Both the position numbers and the translations under genes were made by a program. Positions 56,850-64,000 of a DNA stretch of 64,000 bases are shown here, one piece after another (the first letter of the stretch is position 1; every line of letters starts with the position of its first letter). This DNA comes from Forficula auricularia (taxonomy: Eukaryota > Arthropoda > Insecta > Dermaptera > Forficulidae). Under the pieces are notes generated by a model. That model saw only the letters and a program-made list of their open reading frames with translations. It was not told the DNA's origin and made no database searches. The stretch spans positions 7,248,191-7,312,190 of the forward strand of contig JALMQS010000030.1 of NCBI GenBank assembly GCA_024734495.1, read 5' to 3'.

Positions 56850-57860
56850 ATATATAATTCATAAATTTCATAAGTTTGACTCATAAATAAGGAACATGTT
56901 GATAAAAATTACATTTTTTTAATTATATAAAAGCCTCAGAGAACACGAAGACACCCATAGGTGTTACCCTCCTTGATTAATACTAAAAGTGTGGGTGTTT
57001 TAAACTTGAAATTTTATTAAAATAAACGCAACTGCTTTTAATTTTGGTTATTATTTGAATACAGTGTCGTTTAAATAATATTTTTTCCCAATCAATTCCT
57101 TGATTTGATGAAATATTTTATTGTCATGTGCGCAAAGTTTTAATAAAATTGGTTGCTTAGAAGTTTCTAAGTCAAAATTCGATTATAAGATTTTACCCTG
57201 ACAAATAGAAGAATCAAAGGAACCAAAATAAAATACAAAATTTCTTAATTATCTAGGTCTTTTTCAAATATCCCTTATGTGGGTGGATGATTTGTCTCCA
57301 TTTCTCCCTCGTCCCCCTCTCTTTTTTTTAATCGAATCAAATTTTATTCTGCGTTTCAAATTCATTTTCCATCTATTGAATATTTTAACAGAAATATCCA
57401 TTCAACCGTTTCGTAATAACTTTTTTTCTTATTCTTATAAATTTTCATCTCTATTTTCAAACACCTTATAACTATTTTTCCATCTAAAAAAAAAAAAATT
57501 GAATTTTATATTTTTTTCTTCTTCTTCTTCTATCTCTTCTTTAATAATAATTACATTGAATGGTTGGTCACCTGGTCCCGAAAGAAAAAGAGAGAGAGAA
57601 AACGAAATTTGTGGCAATTACTCGGCGATTAAAGCACGCGGCGCGTAAGCTAAAGAAGAAGCATGCGTGCACTGATGCGTGCACAACAACAACACCAACA
57701 ACACCACCAACAACAACAACAATAACAACAATAAAGTCAACGATAAAAACCAAAAGAAGATGAAGAGAAAAATAACAAGGATAATTCTATAGAAACGAAA
57801 TCCAATCGACATATTTCTTAAGAGTTTTAACGAGAAGGAAAATAATTAATTTTAATTGAA
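56850..57860. other. No gene recognised
   Basis: AT-rich, with a (CAA)n-type run near 57685-57735 and a GC-richer patch 57560-57680. Open stretches here are low-complexity. Confidence 0.3.
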
Positions 57861-57861
57861 G

Positions 57862-57904
57862 TCTCGCTGAAGAAGTCGCAAACATAGTGACGAAACGTTC
57901 GTCT
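57862..57904 (+). ncRNA. Hammerhead ribozyme motif, solitary
   Basis: CUGAAGA (57867-57873), stem II GUCGC/GUGAC (five pairs, one G-U), GAAACGUU (57892-57899), CG closing a two-pair stem I. No inverted partner nearby. Confidence 0.7.
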
Positions 57905-57909
57905 TATTC

Positions 57910-59210
57910 AATATAAAACTCTGAATTTAATTAATTTATTCAATTTCCTAAGATCTTATAAATTAATTTTAATGGAAGGGAGAGAGATTTTCATTAGTTG
58001 TGATATTGGTGAATAATCCGGGAATAAAACACCTCGGATTTTACAAATTGTATTAAACTGTTTGTGAGGTTTAAAAAAATTAACTTTCAATTTCTAGAAA
58101 AAATTCAATTAGAGTTTTCTTATTAAAACTTGGAATAAGAATTACAAATAGAAAAAAAGAGGTCGGTAAACATATCCTCCAGGAACTAAAAGTTCACTTT
58201 TTATGAATTACAGCGATTACTTGACCACTCAGTAGTCTATGTTACAAATTTCATGTCAATCGGTTAAGTTGTTTAACCTGGAGGTCGGTGAACATAGAGA
58301 TATAGAATCCCATAAAAATTATATTTATGTGTAATACTTAATAAATATAGTGCATATACCATATAAAGAAAATCAATTCAATAAAACATTCTAATTTAAA
58401 GTGGGGTAAAATTGGAAGAAAAAGTGCAAACATTTTCAAGACTCAGTCTGTTCTTTTTTAACGTTATTATAATATGGTCTTAAAATCTCGATGAAATCAA
58501 AGAAAAAATTGTTTTCTGCATTTTTGAACAGACAGTTGCCTGTCTCCCAGGCGTACCGAGTAATTTGAAACACGCCCCATAAACTTCATCCCATATCTTC
58601 AATTGGGATAAAATTTATACACACTTAAGTACACTAAATAATATGTACTTGATGATTTAAACAATATTTATTTTTTCAAATATATCCATCAATTTCTTCG
58701 TTTAATTAGAATCTGGGTAAAATTTATACACTTTACAGAAAATCTAATTTTTGATAAGGACAGAAAAATTAAAACAAAATTCATCCATTTGAGTGAATTT
58801 CCGGAAAAAAAAAAAGCTTAAATAAGTGAATGCGCAAGTAAATAAGTTAAGATTTATCTAAAGAGATAATTCGATATTTATTTTCGTAATGATTCTGAAA
58901 AAAATGGTACTTTTTTTCCTTTAAGACAATTAAGTTTTAAAATCCTTTCTAGAATGAAATAAAAAGAATGAGTGGGAGAGTTGAAGAAGAAGAAGAAGCA
59001 GTCGTTCCTTTGTACCATCCGTGGTACCGAAAAGTCTCCGGCAAACGACATCTCGCGCATTCAAATCTCCTCTAATAAGGACAGCTCCCTTTGTCTTGAG
59101 TAACAGATGGGCCGTCGGTGAGGGTGGTGGACAGACTTCTCACATCGGGACAATCTAATCTTCTTTACCACAAGAATAAAAATCTTCTTTTTCTTGATTT
59201 TCTATCAATT
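57910..59210. other. No gene recognised
   Basis: AT-rich. 58283-58315 repeats the GGTCGGTGAACATAGAGATA segment of 24825. 58960-59130 is GC-richer and includes CGCGCATTCAAATCTCC at 59053. Confidence 0.3.
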
Positions 59211-59226
59211 TATATATACCGAGTGA

Positions 59227-59478
59227 AGGAATTATTATTTAACGGGTTATAGTGAGTGTTTCACAAAGAGGAAATAAAATTAAAAAATTAAAAAATCTTT
59301 TAAATTATTTTGGAGATTTTTTATATAAAAAATATAAAAAATCTCCAAAATAATTTAAAAGATTTTTTAATTTTTTTAATTTTATTTCCTCTTTGTGAAA
59401 CACCGCTATAACCCGTTAAATAATAATTCCTTTGTTTAATATGTTTCACTATAAACCAACACCGCTTTCCCTAAACTT
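59227..59478. mobile_element. Short palindromic element with 12-bp TSD
   Basis: TATACCGAGTGA at 59215-59226 and 59479-59490. The first 200 bases are a near-perfect hairpin (arms about 59229-59322 and 59337-59430); the right end (TTTCACTATAAACCAACACC) resembles the family C/PLE end (46885-46905). No HHR core found. Possibly a minimal PLE derivative. Confidence 0.72.
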
Positions 59479-60052
59479 TATACCGAGTGAGTTTTTTTTA
59501 TCTTGAGACAGTCTTATAACTCAAAAAGGGTGCATTATATGAAAAAAGTTTCAAATAAAAGTTTATTTATATCAGGGGGGAAACTAAACTACGCTATTGT
59601 TTGTCTACCTAGAACAAGCTTTCATGGGTATTTCGAGGTCAAGTTCTGATTTTTAAATGAAAACATATATTTTTCTGTACATATTCTGAAACTACAAAAA
59701 AAAACTGAACAACTTTTATTAGAACTATTTTTTTATACGACATCAACTAATTAAAAATACTAAATCAATTAGATCTCAAAAAAATCTTAATAATTATTTT
59801 TAACAATCATTCAACTTAATTATCAAATAATAATGATTAAATAATTAATTATTAAATAAATATTTATTAAATCTAAAAGTCACAACAATGAAAATAAGTG
59901 TTTATAATGATCTCAAAAACTTCATTATGGGTAGGTACACAGATTTAAGAGATTATTTTCTACTTAATAGAACTATTTAAACTTCTTGAGTTTAAAAAAG
60001 TTTATTTCTCGTGTCAATCCAGTAGATAGTTATATTGTATTACCATAATAAA

Positions 60053-60319
60053 AATGGAGCATTTTTTGTTGAAGTCAGAATTGAAATGGTCTTAATTTAT
60101 GGTGAATGTGGAAGAAGTGTTATTGGGGCTGCCATTGAAATGGATGCCGAGCGTTTTCCTGATAGAAATACACCCTCACAAGCTTCATTTTATCATGTTG
60201 TAAATCTGTTAAAAAACAAAAGAAATTGGAACTGGAATCCATCCAGAAGACTTGCGATACACTCTGGAATGTCTCAGAACAGTGTCACAAAATTATTAAA
60301 TTATTTATTTAATAATTAA
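60053..60319 (+). pseudogene. DUF4817-like helix-turn-helix fragment of a transposase
   Basis: The frame contains LIYGECGRSVIGAA, AERFPDRNTPSQASFYHVV and SRRLAIHSGMSQNSV. This order (YGE, then FP.R..PS...F, then SRR.A...G.S..SV) fits the DUF4817 DNA-binding region found with insect DDE transposases. Upstream, ATGGAGCATTTTTTGTTGAA is in another frame, suggesting a frameshift. No catalytic domain follows; the frame ends in the inverted arm. It probably binds nothing today. Confidence 0.6.
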
Positions 60320-60634
60320 ATATTTGATCATTATTATTTTATAATTAAGTTGAATGATTGTTAAAAATAATTATTAGAATTTTTTTTGAGATCTAATTGA
60401 TTTAATATTTTTTTTATTTGATGTCGTATAAAAAAATAATTCTAATAAAGGTTGTTCAGTTTTTTTTGTAGATTCAGAATATGTACAGAAACATATAGAG
60501 TTTTATTTAAAAAACAGAACTTGACCTCGAAATATACTGGAAAGTTTGCTCTAGGTCGACAAACAATAGCGTGGTTTAGTTTCCCCCTGATATAAATAAA
60601 TTTTTATTTGAAACTTTTTTTCATATAATGCACT

Positions 60635-60830
60635 AATTAATAAAGTGGAGGGTGTGTAGTTTCACAGTGAATGAAATAAAACTCAGAGGTTTATACAAAC
60701 TCAATATATTTCGGATTATTAGTCTATCATCAGGAGTTTACAGATTACAACTGGAAACTACACACCTTTTACTTTATTAATTAATATCTATTTCACTTAA
60801 AACCTACACCACTTTCTCTAAGTAAAAAAA
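60635..60830. mobile_element. Short family C HHR element with 12-bp TSD
   Basis: ATATAATGCACT at 60623-60634 and 60831-60842. It is 196 bases. The left part carries an HHR on the - strand; the right end matches the PLE end (AAAACCTACACCACTTTC). The internal coding region is gone. It is inserted in the DUF4817 element. Confidence 0.82.
60697..60739 (-). ncRNA. Hammerhead ribozyme motif, family C
   Basis: AAACUC, CUGAUGA, stem II with one lost pair (AGA/UCC), GAAA, AUAUAU, U, GAGUUU. Core complete and stem I perfect. Confidence 0.75.
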
Positions 60831-60899
60831 ATATAATGCACTGTTTTTGAATTATAAGACTGTCTCAAGATAAAAATAAACTCACCCGGTATATATTTT

Positions 60900-61585
60900 C
60901 TTTGGATATATCGAAGCGAGAGGGGGAGGTGGATTTTTTTGCTGCTTATTTGAATGGAAATAAAGGATTTTTTTCTGATCAATATGATTGAAAGGTTCTT
61001 CACCCTGGATTCTGAGTCAGAGCCAAGTTATGTCTGCGACCTTCAAATTGAAATTGTTTTTTTATTTTTTCTATCTCTCTTTCTGTCTCATTTTATCTTT
61101 CATGAAGCTCACTTTCTTATTGAAAAGATTGATGAACGAATCTCTCTTATATCGAAGGGGGGATTAAATATTTCGAATCAATTCAGGTGGGAATCCCCGT
61201 TCTCGCTTAGCCAATTGAATAATATCGCGTATTTCTGTGGATTTTGAGAAGATTGGTTATACTGGAGGTTCTTCTTCGTCGTCTAACGTTAAATCAACCA
61301 TTAGTACCTACACGTTTTCCCAAGAAGATTGGATATATTTTACACCCCACGAGTCTAAGCCCTCTCCATTTTATAAGCGAAACCAGAGGGTTAAATTTCC
61401 TCACCTGATAGGGTGTTTTCAGAAATTTGAATTATATATCTTATGTGTCTTAATCATTGCTAGGATTTATAGAAATAATTTCAATTTTCTTGCAAAATAA
61501 TAATAATTTGCCCTTTTCTAAGCAATAAACGTAATACAGTAGAATTAGTACATTGCTAAATGGCTATGGCTAAATTGAGGCGGTC
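60900..61585. other. No recognised gene; two moderate open stretches
   Basis: Open stretches at 60954-61247 and 61237-61500 overlap by a few bases but show no known domain. The DNA is less AT-rich than its neighbours. An exon of an unknown gene cannot be excluded. Confidence 0.25.
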
Positions 61586-61623
61586 CAAAAAAAGAAGATA
61601 ATTTAGACTATCTTTTCATTCAT

Positions 61624-61667
61624 AAACCGACGTTTCGAAGACTTATTCACTCCTTCTTCGGGGGTTT
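61624..61667 (-). ncRNA. Hammerhead-like motif, left arm (U4 to C)
   Basis: CCGAAGA, stem II GGAG/CUUC, GAAACGUC, GGUUU. U4 is changed to C, and an extra C disturbs stem I. Confidence 0.6.
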
Positions 61668-61693
61668 GAAAAGTCAGTGAAGGAAATTTTTCA

Positions 61694-61736
61694 AAACCCT
61701 GAAGAAGGAGGGAATGAGTCTTCGAAACGTCGGTTT
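61694..61736 (+). ncRNA. Hammerhead ribozyme motif, right arm
   Basis: AAACC (61694-61698), CUGAAGA (61699-61705), stem II GGAG/CUUC including a G-U pair, GAAACGUC (61724-61731), GGUUU. Core complete. Confidence 0.78.
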
Positions 61737-61859
61737 ATGAATAGTCTAAATTATCTTCTTTTTTTGGACTCCCTCATCAATATTCACTCAGTTCACTTAT
61801 CAGTCCGCCTCCAAAAATTACTTCAATCTTATTTTATTTTAAATTTACAATTTCTTTTC

Positions 61860-62010
61860 GCCGAGAGTAGCAGAATTTTTATAAATTAAAGGAGACAATA
61901 AAACAGTGTGTTTTCTGCTGGAAAAATAAATTTTTAAATATTGATATAGAGACTATAGTTTTGAAGACTTTGTCCTCTTCATCAGTCTATTACAGTTCAG
62001 GAAAACTTTC
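61860..62010 (-). mobile_element. Family D HHR element, single arm
   Basis: Starts CCGAGAGTAGCAGA and GGAGACAATAAAA as in 10965-11205 and 13595-13850, but without a right arm. Confidence 0.6.
61945..61991 (-). ncRNA. Hammerhead motif, family D (G12 to A)
   Basis: AUAGA, CUGAUGA (complement of 61979-61985), stem II GAGGAC/GUCUUC, AAAA in place of GAAA, ACUAUAGU palindrome, C, UCUAU. Stem I has five perfect pairs, but the catalytic G12 is lost. Confidence 0.65.
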
Positions 62011-62384
62011 ATTTATCAATTCCTCGACCTGCTTAGAGCCACAAGTACCTCGGTGGCTAGGTCCTCCAAACATCAATACAATCTAGCTACAATACATCAA
62101 TACAAATTAACTACAACAATTTAACAAATAATAAACAACTACAATAAAAATAGAAATGTATGCTCATTAACAAATAACATGATCATAGATTTCCATCAAA
62201 AGACAAAAAGTAATTTACAAATTCCACGCAAAAACCCAATATCAGGAGCAAGCGACGCATTAGCCATCCCGGCATTTGCTATAAGTTGTTAAGGAAACCT
62301 GGTCAAAACATTAACAAGGATGGTATGACCTCTCTCTACCTCAGCTAATATCTGCTAAATAAAATTTTGTACAACTCTAGGACC

Positions 62385-63575
62385 CCATGTGGAAATTTTG
62401 GAACGGTCGGAGATCATTCCGGCCATCATCCAATACCTGTCTGGTGTCCCAATGATCAGATCATGCCGACATCAGATTCTATGATCGTCGGAGACAATAA
62501 TCGGTTAATTTTTACACTATAACGAAATTTATATATCACTTACGAAAATTATTACTCGAGGCAGAAATTATATTTATACACAGATATTATAGTAAGGGAT
62601 AAAACACACTCTTTGCTAACTATTTATAAAACGAGCTTTTCGTGCGTGCCTCGAAGCTCGGCCCTCCGGGCTGGTGCCCTGGCGGGCAGCGTCTCGGTCC
62701 AAAAATTGTATTCCTCTTAAAAAACCACACTCCAAATGTATACCCGTAAACTACCGAAAATACATCGTCTCTTAAAAGTTTCGCATCTTTAATTTTTGAG
62801 TGGCGAGGGGGGGGGGGGGGAGGAACAATTATCAATATATTTAATGTTTCTTAATTTAAAAAGAATTGGAGTCTTTCATTTCAAAATTCGAATATATATA
62901 TTTCAAATTTGCCTGGTTAATGAAAATCGATTGGAGCCATCAGTTTAAAATCCGAGCTGAGAATTATATTTCAAATTTGCCTCGTTAATTAATATATATT
63001 TAATGTTTCTTAATTTAAAATCTATTGGTGTTTTTTCATTTTCATTCGAGTTCAAATGAATACAATATTATCTCGACACAAAGTCTAAATCAAAAATATA
63101 TAGTTTTAGTAAAAGAAATCAAGATATAAATATTAATGTGACATTGGTCTAGTGGTTAGAGCTGATTACCATAGTTCAAGAGTTCGTCGGTTCGATTCTA
63201 GGCAAGAGGGTAATTTTTTTAGAGAAATTTCTCTAAGCGTTGTTACAAATTAATCTAGATAAATATATATAGTATGACATCTGTATCAAACTTGGTGGTT
63301 ATGTCTGGGCCAATTTGAAATATTTTGAAACTGGGCAAGTCTCCGCCAGAGGGAAAGTCGGTCGAAATTTCGAGAGTCGGATAAGAGACCATTCCGAGAC
63401 CAATCTGATATTAATTCTAATCTACGTCCGATTGAATGTCCCCATGTGGCAAGTCTGTGACTAAGCACACATAGAATCTGATGTGGGCATGATCTGATCA
63501 TTTTGACACCAGACAGGTATTGGATGATGGCCGCAATGATCTCCGACCGTTCCAAAATTTCCACATGGCTCGGCT
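62385..63575. repeat. Inverted repeat pair of about 100 bp
   Basis: 62385-62495 and 63480-63575 are inverted copies (TTGGAACGGTCGGAGATCAT, CATCATCCAATACCTGTC). The open stretch on the - strand at 63286-63615 spans the second copy and has no known domain. Confidence 0.65.
62640..63275 (+). repeat. 600-bp dispersed repeat (inverted copy at 36108-36716)
   Basis: Reverse-complement match to 36108-36716. It contains a G-run (62808-62821) and, at 63121-63215, a tRNA-like segment with TGGTCTAGTGGTTAGAG and GGTTCGATTCT as A- and B-box-like motifs. Confidence 0.68.
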
Positions 63576-63971
63576 TAGTCTCAAACTTGCCACATGGGAC
63601 TTTAGGACTTGACAAACTTTATAATTGATTTAATCATACTATAATCTCCAAGTAGTAATAAATAGACTGCTCCATAAATCAATGCCAGATCCTACAAATG
63701 AATGCAAACCTACATATTAATATCTGAATTAACTAACTTGTAGGAACCAGACCAATTTAAATTAATACCATTCTTCCCTAAATCCTTATAATCTAAATAA
63801 CCATCTGAATCATCCTGATAACAAAAACCACCTCTGGTTTTAACACCTATATACTTCTAGTCCCAACCCTGGATTGACTACCCCTTTCAACCATATCTAT
63901 GACAATGACAATGTTTTGATTTACACATTAAAACCTGTCCAAGTACCTGCGAACTAACTTAATTAATTAAA
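63576..63971. other. No gene recognised
   Basis: Unique, moderately AT-rich DNA. Confidence 0.3.
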
Positions 63972-64000
63972 TAAGTACCTGGAGGCACCGAGCGATGCTC
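63972..64000 (+). mobile_element. Start of a SINE cut by the window end
   Basis: Identical to the start of the element at 35161 (AAGTACCTGGAGGCACCGAG). The rest lies beyond the window. Confidence 0.6.

Larger units (their letters stand above)
59219..60889 (+). mobile_element. Foldback DNA transposon with DUF4817-like fragment and two nested insertions
   Basis: Ends CCGAGTGAG / CTCACCCGG, flanked by TATA on both sides (consistent with a TA target). The inverted arms match 26446-27484. Interrupted at 59227-59490 and 60635-60842 by elements with 12-bp TSDs. It carries a helix-turn-helix-like coding remnant in the centre. Confidence 0.7.
61590..61775. mobile_element. Short foldback HHR element, family E type
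   Basis: Arms 61590-61670 and about 61690-61775 (AAAAAAAGAAGATAATTTAG and its complement at the ends) meet at a 20-bp loop. Each carries an HHR facing outward. Confidence 0.75.

Noticed and set aside
57277..57812. Overlapping open stretches on both strands
   Set aside because: Low-complexity composition (T-rich, CAA/GTT repeats); no domain.
60954..61500. Host gene exons in a less AT-rich stretch
   Set aside because: Two overlapping open stretches without domain, splice-site logic or codon signal; kept only as an unassigned region.
63121..63215. Functional tRNA gene
   Set aside because: A- and B-box-like motifs are present but acceptor and anticodon arms do not pair, and the unit is repeated at 36165-36245; treated as SINE-like.
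63286..63615. 109-codon open stretch on the - strand
   Set aside because: It overlaps an inverted repeat shared with 62385-62495 and shows no recognisable motif; not supported as a gene.
1..64000. CRISPR array, bacterial operon or viral genome
   Set aside because: No regularly spaced direct repeats of CRISPR type; introns, SINEs and a homeobox gene show animal nuclear DNA.

Overview
The window is arthropod nuclear DNA, most likely insect; a hemipteran-like genome is only a guess. The evidence is very AT-rich introns, GT/AG splice sites, tRNA-derived SINEs, and hAT, pogo and Penelope-like repeats. I recognise one host protein-coding gene on the + strand. It is a large zinc-finger/homeodomain transcription factor of the ZFHX3/ZFHX4/zfh2 family. 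Three exons are visible: 3337-6350, a 78-nt exon at 9569-9646, and 20489-23935 with the stop codon. All internal junctions are phase 0. The protein starts upstream of the window. The exons encode about eleven C2H2-type fingers, then four homeodomains interleaved with C2H2 fingers, a PLDLS CtBP-type motif, several SUMO-type KxE motifs and an acidic C-terminus.

The introns (3.2 and 10.8 kb) and the 40 kb downstream of the gene are mostly mobile DNA. The dominant and most interesting content is a large set of minimal hammerhead ribozyme (HHR) motifs. I count about 36 on both strands, 15 of them with the full conserved core: CUGANGA, a short stem II, GAAA, then a self-complementary stem III (ACGU, AUAUAU or ACUAUAGU) ending at the cleavage-site nucleotide. 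Stem I differs between families but stays paired (AAACC/GGUUU, GCCA/UGGC, AAACUC/GAGUUU, AUAGA/UCUAU), which is covariation. The palindromic stem III is the dimer-type design reported for Penelope-like retroelements (PLEs). Most motifs lie in foldback elements: one HHR on the - strand in the left arm and one on the + strand in the right arm, both pointing outwards. Several of these elements have 11-15 bp target-site duplications (TSDs).

The link to PLEs is direct at 44370-46918. This 2.55-kb foldback carries a GIY-YIG endonuclease reading frame in each arm, with an HHR downstream of each. It is flanked by a 13-bp TSD and interrupts a repeat whose uninterrupted copy (empty site) lies at 53131-54034. 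Other mobile DNA includes four hAT-type MITEs with 8-bp TSDs, a pogo-like MITE, a foldback DNA transposon carrying a DUF4817-like helix-turn-helix fragment (59219-60889, with a deleted relative at 26446-27484), tRNA-derived SINEs (one with a TSD and an empty site), and a LINE 3' end.

Layout: 1-3336 upstream intron with repeats; 3337-23935 the zfh2-like gene; 23936-26440 AT-rich 3' UTR or downstream DNA; 26446-64000 repeat-rich DNA with no recognisable host coding exon. A few GC-richer non-repetitive patches (15180-15400, 27640-28010, 54035-54700) could be regulatory DNA.
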